The notes beneath the pieces were generated by a model, which saw only the letters and a list, made by a program, of their open reading frames with translations, was not told the DNA's origin and ran no database searches. A stretch of 45,782 bases of DNA from Roseburia_D sp964388945 (lineage in GTDB: Bacteria; Bacillota; Clostridia; Lachnospirales; Lachnospiraceae): the NCBI GenBank assembly GCA_964388945.1, contig CAYMCM010000010.1, positions 1 through 45,782 of the forward strand, written 5' to 3'. Position numbers and translations under genes: made by a program. Positions 7,783 to 16,282 of this stretch are shown here, in pieces; the first letter of the stretch is position 1; the number at the start of each line of letters is the position of its first letter.

Positions 7783-8452
7783 AAAATATGTAGATCATCA
7801 GCATGCTCCCGAATCCTTGATTGCAGATACGATAAAAAAAGTAAGAGCAGAGGAAGCGCAAAAGGCGCAGATGCAAAAAACAGCACAAAAGCCCCAGATG
7901 GTACAGATGCCGCAGGCGGCAGGAGTATCGAAAAAGAAGAAAAAACCATTCGGAAAAATAGCGGCGGCAGGAATGACAGCAGTCGCGGTAGCGGTCACGA
8001 TACTGGTGCAGGTTTATCCGGCAGGGGATGAGTTTCGTTATCAGCAGGTGGAACAACAGAATTTTCGCGGATTTGGAATGCCGGATGAAGAGGGAGAGGT
8101 TTCTTTAAAAAAATGCGAACAGACATTGGGACTGGATTTTGATACACTGGTTCCCGGAGGGACACTGGTAAAAGGTGAAGTGTCTGATATGGATGAAAAG
8201 ACTGCAACACTGCACTATGAAGTGGATGGCAATCTGGTTGCACTTGAAGTGTCGGCATCCGGGCAGCAGGCACCGGAAAATCTGTTAAAGCAGGCATCGA
8301 GAGTTGACAAAAAGGAAGTGTATCTCGGTGAGAATGAAAAGGGAACCTGCTTTTATGCAGCATATGAAAGGGATGGAATCTATTTTTATCTGACTGCAAA
8401 TCATATGGAACGGGATACATTTGAAAATATGCTGGAAGAAATGCTGAATTGA
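7769..8452 (+). CDS. Membrane-anchored anti-sigma-like protein with DUF4367-like C-terminal domain
   Basis: I prefer the ATG at 7769 (227 residues) because AAGGAGGA ends 8 bases upstream; the in-frame ATG at 7763 is too close to that site. A short acidic N-terminal helix is followed by a Gln/Lys-rich linker, one transmembrane segment (about residues 66-88, GKIAAAGMTAVAVAVTILVQ) and an extracytoplasmic domain of about 135 residues. That domain resembles DUF4367, which is found in firmicute anti-sigma-like proteins. The cytoplasmic N-terminus would hold the sigma factor encoded just upstream. I see no classical zinc anti-sigma motif (HxxxCxxC), so binding is inferred from the gene order and the coupled overlap. 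Confidence 0.65.
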   Translation: MEEYKKYVDHQHAPESLIADTIKKVRAEEAQKAQMQKTAQKPQMVQMPQAAGVSKKKKKPFGKIAAAGMTAVAVAVTILVQVYPAGDEFRYQQVEQQNFRGFGMPDEEGEVSLKKCEQTLGLDFDTLVPGGTLVKGEVSDMDEKTATLHYEVDGNLVALEVSASGQQAPENLLKQASRVDKKEVYLGENEKGTCFYAAYERDGIYFYLTANHMERDTFENMLEEMLN

Positions 8453-8517
8453 AAAATAGGATAAATTATATACTTGAATAAGCAGACAAAACATAATAAA
8501 CTATTAACAATTACATT

Positions 8518-8539
8518 TTTTATTTATGCATAAATAAAA
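8518..8539. promoter_or_regulatory. 22-bp perfect palindrome just upstream of the thyA ribosome site
   Basis: The perfect inverted repeat is centred between 8528 and 8529, with the core TTTATTTATGCATAAATAAA. Its right arm runs into the AAAGGAG ribosome site of thyA. It could be an operator or an RNA hairpin next to the Shine-Dalgarno. A weak promoter candidate (TTGAAT 8474-8479, TAAACT 8497-8502, 17-base spacer) lies upstream. Confidence 0.4.
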
Positions 8540-8550
8540 GGAGACAAAAA

Positions 8551-9399
8551 ATGAGCTTAGCAGATCAGATCTTTATTAACATGTGCAAAGATATTCTGGA
8601 AAACGGTGTGAGCACTGAGGGAGAGAAAGTGCGCCCGCACTGGGAGGACGGCAGCAGTGCCTATACGATCAAAAAATTCGGTGTGGTGAACCGTTATGAT
8701 CTCTCAAAGGAATTTCCGGCGATTACGCTTCGAAAAACAGCGATCAAGAGCTGTACGGATGAAATGCTCTGGATCTGGCAGAGAAAATCGAACAATATCC
8801 ATGACCTGAACAGTCATGTCTGGGATGAGTGGGCGGATGAGAACGGTTCCATCGGAAAGGCATACGGCTATCAGATGGGCGTGAAGCATGCTTATCGGGA
8901 AGGAATGATGGATCAGGTGGATCGTGTGATCTACGATCTGAAAAATAATCCGTTCAGCCGCAGGATCTTGACGAATCTCTATGTGCATGCGGATCTGCAG
9001 GAGATGAATCTTTATCCGTGTGCGTACAGCATGACATTTAATGTCACGCAGAAAAAAGGTGAGGATAAGCTGACGCTTAACGCGGTCTTAAATCAGCGTT
9101 CTCAGGATATTTTAACCGCAAACAATTGGAATGTCTGCCAGTACGCAGTGTTAGTCCATATGCTTGCGCAGGTCTGCGGAATGCAGGTTGGAGAGCTTGT
9201 TCATGTTATCGCAGATGCGCATATATATGACAGACATATCCCACTTGTGGAGGAACTGATCAAAAGAGAGCCGCATCCGGCACCGAAATTCTGGCTTAAT
9301 CCGGAAATTACGGATTTCTATCAGTTTACACCGGATGATGTGAGACTGGATGATTATGTGACCGGACCGCAGATCAAAAATATTCCGGTCGCGGTGTAG
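8551..9399 (+). CDS. thyA: Thymidylate synthase
   Basis: A 282-residue ThyA that methylates dUMP to dTMP with 5,10-methylene-THF, releasing dihydrofolate. The nucleophilic cysteine is C157 in LYPCAYS, followed by LNQRSQD and the dUMP-binding HIYDRHIP segment. The ribosome site AAAGGAG is 9 bases from the ATG. It is followed after 12 bases by dfrA, which recycles the dihydrofolate made here. Confidence 0.97.
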   Translation: MSLADQIFINMCKDILENGVSTEGEKVRPHWEDGSSAYTIKKFGVVNRYDLSKEFPAITLRKTAIKSCTDEMLWIWQRKSNNIHDLNSHVWDEWADENGSIGKAYGYQMGVKHAYREGMMDQVDRVIYDLKNNPFSRRILTNLYVHADLQEMNLYPCAYSMTFNVTQKKGEDKLTLNAVLNQRSQDILTANNWNVCQYAVLVHMLAQVCGMQVGELVHVIADAHIYDRHIPLVEELIKREPHPAPKFWLNPEITDFYQFTPDDVRLDDYVTGPQIKNIPVAV

Positions 9400-9411
9400 G
9401 AGGAAAAGAAT

Positions 9412-9903
9412 ATGAATTTAATTGCAGCCGTGGATAAAAACTGGGCAATTGGTTATCAGAACAAACTGCTGACGAGCATACCGGAGGACATGAAGTTTTT
9501 CCGTGAGACAACGACTGGAAAAATCGTCGTGATGGGCAGAAAGACGTTAGAGAGTTTTCCGGGTAAAAAACCCTTGAAAAACCGCACGAATATCGTGCTG
9601 ACCGCAAATCCATCCTATCAGGTAGAGGAAGCCATAGTTGTACATAACGTGGAAGAACTGCACGAAGAATTAAAAAAATATGACAGTGAGGATATATTTG
9701 TGATCGGCGGGGAGAGCATCTACCGCCTGCTTTTGGACGAATGCGAAAAGGCGTACATCACAAAGATCGAATACGCATACAGTGCAGATGCCTATTTCCC
9801 GAACCTTGATGAGAACAAGGATTGGAAGATCACGGCGGAAAGTGATGAGCATACCTGCTTTGATCTGGAATATTTCTTTTTGACCTATGAGAAAAACGCG
9901 TAA
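9412..9903 (+). CDS. dfrA: Dihydrofolate reductase
   Basis: A 163-residue type I DHFR. It starts with the conserved NLIAAVDKNWAIGYQNKL, where W and the NKL loop lie in the folate site. It then has the NADPH-binding VVMGRKTLESFPGKKPLKNR and the FVIGGESIYRLLL motif. It reduces dihydrofolate to THF using NADPH and is the main trimethoprim target. The ribosome site GGAGGAAAAG is part of the 12-base gap after thyA, so the two genes form an operon. Confidence 0.96.
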   Translation: MNLIAAVDKNWAIGYQNKLLTSIPEDMKFFRETTTGKIVVMGRKTLESFPGKKPLKNRTNIVLTANPSYQVEEAIVVHNVEELHEELKKYDSEDIFVIGGESIYRLLLDECEKAYITKIEYAYSADAYFPNLDENKDWKITAESDEHTCFDLEYFFLTYEKNA

Positions 9904-9932
9904 ATGACGGACATAAGATAAGAAGGATAGAA

Positions 9933-10907
9933 ATGGAAAATTTTATTTACAGCATCAACGTGACCATGCCGATCTTTTTAGTCATGGTGCTGGGATATTT
10001 TTTAAAGCAGATCGGCATGTTAAATGATGACTTTGTTACAGTAGCGAACCGATTCAATTTTAAAGTTACGCTGCCGTTTATGCTGTTTCGGGATATTGCG
10101 GCGGTGGACATAAAAGCAGTATTTGACCTAAGGTATGTGCTGTTTTGTGCGATCGTGAGCACGATCTGTTTCTGGTCGGTCTGGGCGGGAGCAAAATTAT
10201 TTTTGAAAGATAAGAGCATGCGCGGGGCATTTGTACAGGCTTCCTTCCGCGGAAGTGCCGCAGTCATGGGAATGGCGTTTATTGAGAATATATACGGAAG
10301 TTCAGCGATGGGACCGCTCATGATCGTCGGAGCAGTCCCGCTTTATAATATCTATTCTGTGCTGGTTCTGACCTTTGAGGCTGGTTGGGACGAAGGCAGC
10401 GAAGGTGTTTCAAAAAGCGGACAGGGAATCAGCAAGATCAAACAGGCGGGGATCAATATCTTAAAGAATCCGATCATTATCGGTATTTTTCTTGGACTTG
10501 TGGTATCACTGCTCGGATTGGATTTTCCGACGATCGTTGACCGGACAGTGGACAACGTGGCAAGGATGGCGACACCGCTTGCATTGGTCACGATGGGAGC
10601 AGGTTTTGAAGGAAGAAAGGCGCTTGCGAAGATAAGGCCGACGCTAGCAGCATCTTTTATCAAACTTGTGGCACAGACGGCAGTGTTTCTTCCGGTTGCA
10701 GCAGCAATGGGATTTGCCGGGGAGAAGATTATCGGGATACTTATCATGCTTGCGGCACCGACAACACCGAGCTGCTATATCATGGCAAAAAATATGAATA
10801 ATGACGGCGTGCTGACAGCAAGTATCGTTGTGACGACTACGCTGCTCGCATCGTTTACCCTTACGGGCTGGATCTATCTGTTGAAATGTACCGGCCTGAT
10901 CGGTTAG
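9933..10907 (+). CDS. AEC (auxin efflux carrier) family transporter
   Basis: A 324-residue, highly hydrophobic protein with about ten membrane segments. The N-terminal MPIFLVMVLGYFLKQIGML, a central polar loop (about residues 150-175) and the C-terminal AAPTTPSCYIMAKNMNNDG repeat are typical of AEC/Mem_Trans permeases. Family members move organic acids such as malate or lactate; the substrate here is unknown. The gap to ilvB downstream is only 19 bases and holds the ilvB ribosome site, so the two are probably cotranscribed. That hints at a role in keto-acid or amino-acid metabolism, by inference only. Confidence 0.85.
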   Translation: MENFIYSINVTMPIFLVMVLGYFLKQIGMLNDDFVTVANRFNFKVTLPFMLFRDIAAVDIKAVFDLRYVLFCAIVSTICFWSVWAGAKLFLKDKSMRGAFVQASFRGSAAVMGMAFIENIYGSSAMGPLMIVGAVPLYNIYSVLVLTFEAGWDEGSEGVSKSGQGISKIKQAGINILKNPIIIGIFLGLVVSLLGLDFPTIVDRTVDNVARMATPLALVTMGAGFEGRKALAKIRPTLAASFIKLVAQTAVFLPVAAAMGFAGEKIIGILIMLAAPTTPSCYIMAKNMNNDGVLTASIVVTTTLLASFTLTGWIYLLKCTGLIG

Positions 10908-10926
10908 AAAAAGGAGGAGAATTTTT

Positions 10927-12648
10927 GTGGATATCACAGGCAGAAAATTATTTGTAAAGGCATTGCAGGAAGAGGGTGTCGATACCGTCTTCGGTTATCC
11001 GGGCGGAATGGTGACAGACCTATTGGATGAATTATACCGGCAGGATGATATCCATGTCGTTCTCCCGCGTCATGAGCAGGCACTGATCCATGAGGCGGAA
11101 GGCTATGCAAAATCGACCGGAAAAGTTGGAGTCTGCCTTGTGACCAGCGGTCCTGGTGCGACAAATACGATCACAGGGCTTGCTGATGCGCATTATGACA
11201 GCATTCCGCTGGTATGCTTTACCGGGCAGGTACCGCTTAATCTGATCGGAAATGATGCGTTTCAGGAAGTGGATATTGTAGGGATGACCAGAAGTATTAC
11301 AAAATATGGTGTGACTGTGCGTAAGAGAGAGGATCTCGGACGTATCATAAAGATGGCGTTTCAGATTGCGGCAAGCGGAAAGCCGGGTCCGGTCTTAGTC
11401 GATATTCCAAAGGATATTCAGGTGCAGACAGGTTCTGCGGAGTATCCGGCGCATGTGGATATCCGTGGTTACAAGATCAACACCAGCGCGCATGTCGGTC
11501 AGTTGAAAAAAGCGTATAAACTGTTAAAGGGAGCAGAAAAGCCGCTGATCCTTGCGGGCGGCGGTGTTAATATTGCAGGAGCGGGAAAAAATCTGAAAGA
11601 ATTTGCAGAGAAAATGCAAATTCCGGTGGTCACGACGATCATGGGAAAAGGTGCATTGCCGACCACTCATCCGCTCTACATCGGAAACTGCGGTATGCAT
11701 GGAAAATATGCCTCCAATAAGGCGGTCAGTGAGTGTGATGTGCTCTTTTCCATCGGAACCCGTTTTAACGACCGTATTACGGGTGATCTGAATGAATTTG
11801 CACCGAAGGCAAAGATTATCCACATCGATATCGATACAGCGTCTATTTCGCGAAATGTGGTCGTAGATGTGCCGATCGTAGCCGATGCCAACAGTGCACT
11901 GGAAAAACTGATCGAATGGGCAGAAAAAAAAGATACAGCCGCCTGGCTCGAAAAGATCCGCAGATGGGAAAAGGAAAAACCACTTGAGATGCGCCGGGAT
12001 GCAGGAATGACTCCGCAGATGATCTTAGAACAGATCAATGCAAAGTTTAAGAAGGGCATTTTTGTCACGGATGTCGGACAGCATCAGATGTGGGCGACCC
12101 AGTATCTGGATATGGATGAAGAAAAACAGCTTATCACATCGGGGGGACTCGGAACAATGGGATTCGGTTTTCCAGCAGCAATCGGAGCTAAGATCGGAAA
12201 TCCTGGCAAGCCGGTCATCTGTATCTCAGGAGACGGTGGTATGCAGATGAACATCCAGGAACTTGCGACCGCTGTGACGGAGGAAGTGCCGGTCATTGTA
12301 TGTCTGTTTAACAATCACTATCTTGGCATGGTGCGTCAGATGCAGCAGCTTTTTTATGGAAAACGTTATGAGATCACCTGTCTCAGAAAAAGAAAAAGCT
12401 GTCCTGCAAATTGTAAAGGACCAAATCCGGCATGTCCGCCTTACGAACCGGATTTTGTAAAACTGGCAGAAAGCTACGGAGCATACGGCATCCGCGTCAC
12501 GGAAGCAGGAGAGATTGAGGCGGCGCTTAACGAGGCGGCAGCGCACACGGATGCACCGGTCATTATTGAATTTATGATATCTTCGGATGAGATCGTTCTG
12601 CCGATGGTAAAGAGCGGCAATCCGATGAGCGAAATGATCTTGAAGTAG
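10927..12648 (+). CDS. ilvB: Acetolactate synthase (AHAS) large catalytic subunit
   Basis: A 573-residue TPP enzyme starting with GTG; GGAGGAG lies 8-14 bases upstream. It condenses pyruvate with pyruvate or 2-oxobutyrate, the first common step of valine/leucine/isoleucine synthesis. The N-terminal pyrimidine-binding domain carries the catalytic E50 (PRHEQALIHEAEGYA), then comes the FAD/central domain and the C-terminal pyrophosphate domain with GDGGMQMNIQELATA and NNHYLGMVRQ. An extra loop of about 20 residues (roughly 485-505) holds four cysteines, C485, C492, C496 and C503, which could bind metal; compact bacterial homologues lack this insertion. The following ilvN reading frame is disrupted. 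Confidence 0.95.
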   Translation: MDITGRKLFVKALQEEGVDTVFGYPGGMVTDLLDELYRQDDIHVVLPRHEQALIHEAEGYAKSTGKVGVCLVTSGPGATNTITGLADAHYDSIPLVCFTGQVPLNLIGNDAFQEVDIVGMTRSITKYGVTVRKREDLGRIIKMAFQIAASGKPGPVLVDIPKDIQVQTGSAEYPAHVDIRGYKINTSAHVGQLKKAYKLLKGAEKPLILAGGGVNIAGAGKNLKEFAEKMQIPVVTTIMGKGALPTTHPLYIGNCGMHGKYASNKAVSECDVLFSIGTRFNDRITGDLNEFAPKAKIIHIDIDTASISRNVVVDVPIVADANSALEKLIEWAEKKDTAAWLEKIRRWEKEKPLEMRRDAGMTPQMILEQINAKFKKGIFVTDVGQHQMWATQYLDMDEEKQLITSGGLGTMGFGFPAAIGAKIGNPGKPVICISGDGGMQMNIQELATAVTEEVPVIVCLFNNHYLGMVRQMQQLFYGKRYEITCLRKRKSCPANCKGPNPACPPYEPDFVKLAESYGAYGIRVTEAGEIEAALNEAAAHTDAPVIIEFMISSDEIVLPMVKSGNPMSEMILK

Positions 12649-12660
12649 GAGGAGACGGAA

Positions 12661-13148
12661 ATGAAGAACAGATGGATCGCATTATATAAGTCGGTGTGCT
12701 GGCGAAAGTTTCCGGACTCTTTTCCGGAAAATCCTACAATCTGCAGAGCCTTACGGTAGGAACGACAGAGGATGAAACGATCTCGCGCATGACTATTGGC
12801 GTTTCCAGTGATGATATCACATTTGAACAGATCAAAAAACAGTTAAACAGTATGGTGGAAGTCATAAAAGTGATCGATCTGACCAATGTGCCGATCCATA
12901 TGAAAGAGATCCTGTTTGCGAAGGTGCTCGGATGCAGTGTGGAACAGAAAGCAGAGATCTTTCAGATCGCGCAGGTATTCGGCGTTCAGGTGGAAGATAT
13001 CGGCAGTGACAGCGTCCTTTTGGAGTGTAAATTAACGGAACGCAGAAATAATGAATTAATTGCGCTTTTAAAGGAAAAATATAAGAGGATAGAAGTTGTC
13101 CGGGGAGGGGCAGTTGCGATCGAATCGATCAGTACATCCTGTCGTTGA
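12661..13148 (+). pseudogene. ilvN: Acetolactate synthase small (regulatory) subunit, disrupted 5' reading frame
   Basis: A strong ribosome site (GGAGGAG) precedes ATG 12661, and the first codons read MKNRWIALY, the expected start of IlvN. The frame then changes. From 12661 it reads KSVCWRK and stops at 12757. The true IlvN sequence (GVLAKVSGLFSGKSYN onwards) resumes in another frame and runs intact to 13148. Family members have about five extra residues (such as VENEI) between LY and GVLA, so roughly 10 bases appear to be missing around 12688. The intact part could start at GTG 12696 (150 residues) but would lack the first beta strand of the ACT domain and has no ribosome site of its own. 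It could be a real mutation or an assembly error. Confidence 0.75.
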
Positions 13149-13178
13149 CAAAAATTGTAAAAAAACTGTAATCTGTGC

Positions 13179-13207
13179 TTGCAGAGTTGAAAACTTTGTG
13201 CTACTAT
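13179..13207 (+). promoter_or_regulatory. Predicted sigma-A promoter for pyk
   Basis: TTGCAG (13179-13184), a 17-base spacer, then TACTAT (13202-13207). It leaves a leader of about 110 bases before pyk. A second TTGACA at 13145-13150 has a weaker partner (TAATCT). Confidence 0.5.
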
Positions 13208-13322
13208 ACTCGGGTGAAAAACAAAGGGTTTTCGGGTTTTGTATGGGCAAAATGCCGAAAAATCTTAACTTCATAAAAAATTATTGTATAAATTATTGTA
13301 AAATTATAGGAGGAACAACTGT

Positions 13323-14738
13323 ATGCGCAAGACAAAAATTATCTGTACAATGGGACCATCCACGGAAAAGGGAGATACCTTAAAAGAGCTGATCAAAGCT
13401 GGTATGAACGTTGCCAGAATGAACTTTTCCCACGGTGATTTCGATGAACACGGCGGAAGATTAAAGAACTTAAGAAAGTTCTCAAAAGAGCTTGGTCTGC
13501 CGGTTGCAGCGCTGCTTGATACAAAGGGACCGGAAATCCGTCTTGGTGACTTTGAAGCAGGAAAAATAGAATTAAAAGAAGGACAGGAATTTACCCTGAC
13601 CGCAAGAGATATTCTTGGAACTGAAAAAGAAGTTTCCATCACATATAAGGAACTTCCGAGAGACGTTAAGCCGGGATCTTCTATTCTGTTAGATGACGGT
13701 CTGATCGGACTGGAAGTAAAAGAAGTATCCGGTGAAGACATCGTATGTACCGTAATGAACGGCGGACCGGTTTCCAATCACAAAGGTGTAAATGTTCCTG
13801 GAACAGATCTTTCCATGGATTACTTGAGCGAAAAGGATAAAGCTGATCTTATCTGGGGTGCAGAAAACGATGTAGACTTTATCGCAGCATCTTTCGTCCG
13901 TGAAGCAGCAGACGTTATCGCAATCCGTGATCTGTTAAAAGCACACGGCGGCGAGAACATCCAGATCATTGCAAAGATTGAAAATGAGCAGGGTGTTCGT
14001 AACATCGACGGCATCTTAGAAGCAGCAGACGGTATCATGGTTGCCAGAGGTGACATGGGTGTTGAAATTCCATGCGAAGAAGTTCCGGTTGTTCAGAAAA
14101 ACCTGATCAAAAAAGCAAATCAGGCAGGAAAGATCGTTGTTACTGCAACACAGATGCTTGATTCCATGATCAAGAACCCGAGACCGACCAGAGCAGAAGC
14201 AACTGACGTTGCAAACGCTATCTATGATGGTACGGTTGCAATCATGCTTTCCGGTGAGACCGCTGCAGGTTCCTATCCGGTAGAAGCATTAAAGACCATG
14301 GTTAAGATCGCAGAACGTACAGAAAAAGATATCAACTATAGAAGACGTTTTTTCGAAAACGACAGAAAAGCAAACCCGGATGTTACAGATGCTATCTGCC
14401 ATGCAACCTGTACTACAGCACTTGACTTAAAAGCAAAGGCAATCATCAGCGTTACGAAGTCTGGCCGTTCTGCAAAGATGGTATCCCGTTATAAGCCGGA
14501 TTGCGACATCGTAGCATGTGCAATGGATGAAAAGGTATGCCGTCAGCTTAACCTTGCATGGGGTGTTACTCCGATTCTGTTAGATGAGCAGAAAGAAGTA
14601 TTTGATCTGTTTGATGAAGCAGTAGCAGTTGCTGCAAAAGAAAAAGGTTTACAGAAGGGTGATACCGTAGTTATCACTTCTGGTGTGCCGATCGGAATGT
14701 CCGGTACAACCAACATGTTAAAAGTACAGACTGTTTAA
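13323..14738 (+). CDS. pyk: Pyruvate kinase
   Basis: A 471-residue pyruvate kinase that converts PEP and ADP to pyruvate and ATP, ending glycolysis. The start RKTKIICTMGPST is typical. The active-site signature IIAKIENEQGVRNIDGI and MVARGDMGVEIP are present, followed by TRAEATDVANAIYDGTVAIMLSGETA. The length stops at the core, without the extra C-terminal PEP-utiliser-like domain found in bacilli. A ribosome site (AGGAGGAAC) lies 8 bases before the ATG. The gene has its own promoter and terminator, so it looks monocistronic, although it feeds pyruvate to the neighbouring ilv genes. Confidence 0.97.
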   Translation: MRKTKIICTMGPSTEKGDTLKELIKAGMNVARMNFSHGDFDEHGGRLKNLRKFSKELGLPVAALLDTKGPEIRLGDFEAGKIELKEGQEFTLTARDILGTEKEVSITYKELPRDVKPGSSILLDDGLIGLEVKEVSGEDIVCTVMNGGPVSNHKGVNVPGTDLSMDYLSEKDKADLIWGAENDVDFIAASFVREAADVIAIRDLLKAHGGENIQIIAKIENEQGVRNIDGILEAADGIMVARGDMGVEIPCEEVPVVQKNLIKKANQAGKIVVTATQMLDSMIKNPRPTRAEATDVANAIYDGTVAIMLSGETAAGSYPVEALKTMVKIAERTEKDINYRRRFFENDRKANPDVTDAICHATCTTALDLKAKAIISVTKSGRSAKMVSRYKPDCDIVACAMDEKVCRQLNLAWGVTPILLDEQKEVFDLFDEAVAVAAKEKGLQKGDTVVITSGVPIGMSGTTNMLKVQTV

Positions 14739-14790
14739 GAGAAATCTGCGTCTGTTGATAAGACTTTATGATAAAGTCACGGTAAATGTT

Positions 14791-14827
14791 CAGAGACAGG
14801 ATAGAGATATCCTGTCTCTGTTTTTGT
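14791..14827 (+). terminator. Intrinsic terminator after pyk
   Basis: A 13-bp perfect stem (14791-14803 with 14808-14820, loop GAGA) is followed by TTTTTGTT. A smaller 7-bp hairpin (GACTTTA/TAAAGTC) lies before it at about 14762-14778. Confidence 0.95.
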
Positions 14828-15058
14828 TATAACGACAGGGAAATAGAAGCCATGCTTGTTCAGTGGGTTATCTGGCGAGTATTGGTCAACTATAAATTTT
14901 CTTTATGGAAACAGAACGAGACATAACTTTAGAGCATGTACCGCATAAGCCCTGGGAATAATCTTGACAGAGAAGAAAAAAAGTATAATAATGAATGACA
15001 AGGATTTGCTGATGCAAAAAATTTACAAATCGGCAAAAAAATTTTGGAGGTCGATAAA
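14828..15058 (+). promoter_or_regulatory. Gene-free leader/promoter region before ilvE
   Basis: Apart from terminator sequence, the 320-base space between pyk and ilvE holds one promoter candidate: TTGACA (14964-14969) and TATAAT (14984-14989). The 14-base spacing is shorter than ideal. No T-box features are visible. A 24-codon ORF at 14852-14926 is rich in Leu/Val/Ile in its first half but lies upstream of the promoter candidate. Confidence 0.35.
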
Positions 15059-16123
15059 ATGGATATCAGATTTGAAAAAAGAGAAGTATTAAAGGAGAAA
15101 CCAGATCAGAATAACCTTGGTTTTGGTAAATATATGACAGATTATATGTTTATCATGGACTGGACAAAGGATGAAGGATGGCATGATGCGAGAATCGTAC
15201 CGCAGGGACCGGTTGAACTGGATCCGGCATGTGTGACACTTCACTATGCACAGGAGACATTCGAAGGCTTGAAGGCATACCGCAGAGAGGATGGAAAGAT
15301 TCAGTTATTCCGTCCGGAAATGAATGCGAGAAGAATGATCAATTCCAACGCAAGACTCTGTATGCCGGCATTTCCGGAAGATATGTTTGTAGAAGCAGTT
15401 CGTGCGCTGGTAAAACAGGAAGCTGACTGGGTTCCGTCCAAGCCGAATACTTCTTTATACATCAGACCATTTATGTTCGCGACAGAGGCAGCACTCGGGG
15501 TACATATGGCATCTTCCTACAAGTTCATGATCATCTGCTGTCCGGTAGGTGCTTACTACGCAGCAGGGCTTGATCCGGTTAAGATCCTTGTAGAGGACGA
15601 GCTGGTTCGTGCAGTAAAAGGCGGTACCGGATTTACCAAATGCGGCGGTAACTACGCAGGTTCCATTTTAGGACAGGTAAAAGCAGAAAAGATGGGATAT
15701 GCGCAGGTACTCTGGCTGGATGGCGAGCATCGTAAATATGTTGAAGAAGTAGGAACCATGAACATCATGTTCAAGATTGATGGCGAGATCTATACAGCTC
15801 CGATTGAGGGAACTGTTCTTCCGGGTGTAACCAGAGATTCCATGATCCATATTTTAAGAGACTGGGGTTACAAGGTAAATGAAACACATCTTGCAATCGA
15901 TGATCTGATGAAAGCAGGACATGACGGAAAGCTCGAAGAAGTGTTTGGTACCGGTACAGCAGCGGTTATCTCCCCGGTAGGCGAGCTTCGTTACAAAGAG
16001 GATGTTGTTACAATCAATGATTTCCAGATCGGTGAGCTGACACAGAAATTGTATGATACATTGACCGGTATCCAGTGGGGCAAGCTGGAAGACAAATATG
16101 GCTGGACACAGATCGTAGAATAA
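15059..16123 (+). CDS. ilvE: Branched-chain amino acid aminotransferase
   Basis: I prefer ATG 15059 (354 residues), with GGAGG at 15046-15050 eight bases upstream; an in-frame TTG at 15044 overlaps that ribosome site. This is a fold-type IV PLP enzyme of the longer BCAT class that transfers the amino group between glutamate and the keto acids of Val, Leu and Ile. The PLP lysine is K194 in TKCGGNYAGS; LHYAQETFEGLKAYR and EEVGTMNIMF are also typical. It is the last step of the pathway started by IlvB, two genes upstream. A strong terminator follows. Confidence 0.95.
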   Translation: MDIRFEKREVLKEKPDQNNLGFGKYMTDYMFIMDWTKDEGWHDARIVPQGPVELDPACVTLHYAQETFEGLKAYRREDGKIQLFRPEMNARRMINSNARLCMPAFPEDMFVEAVRALVKQEADWVPSKPNTSLYIRPFMFATEAALGVHMASSYKFMIICCPVGAYYAAGLDPVKILVEDELVRAVKGGTGFTKCGGNYAGSILGQVKAEKMGYAQVLWLDGEHRKYVEEVGTMNIMFKIDGEIYTAPIEGTVLPGVTRDSMIHILRDWGYKVNETHLAIDDLMKAGHDGKLEEVFGTGTAAVISPVGELRYKEDVVTINDFQIGELTQKLYDTLTGIQWGKLEDKYGWTQIVE

Positions 16124-16151
16124 AATCGACCAAAACTCCAAAAAAAGAAAA

Positions 16152-16196
16152 AGATGTGTTATGTCGCACGGTGAGCGGCATAGCACATCTTTTTTG
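16152..16196 (+). terminator. Intrinsic terminator after ilvE
   Basis: AGATGTG (16152-16158) pairs with CACATCT, extended by TATG/CATA and CGC/GCG through G-T wobbles, then a run of six T. Confidence 0.93.
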
Positions 16197-16282
16197 TAAT
16201 GGTGAACGCTGATTCGAGTTGATTTATCACATTGAGAAATACAGTCACATATCATATATGGAATGAGAAATAAGAGGTTCTT

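Noticed and set aside
14828..15058. T-box leader before ilvE
   Set aside because: No T-box consensus and no antiterminator/terminator pair in the region.
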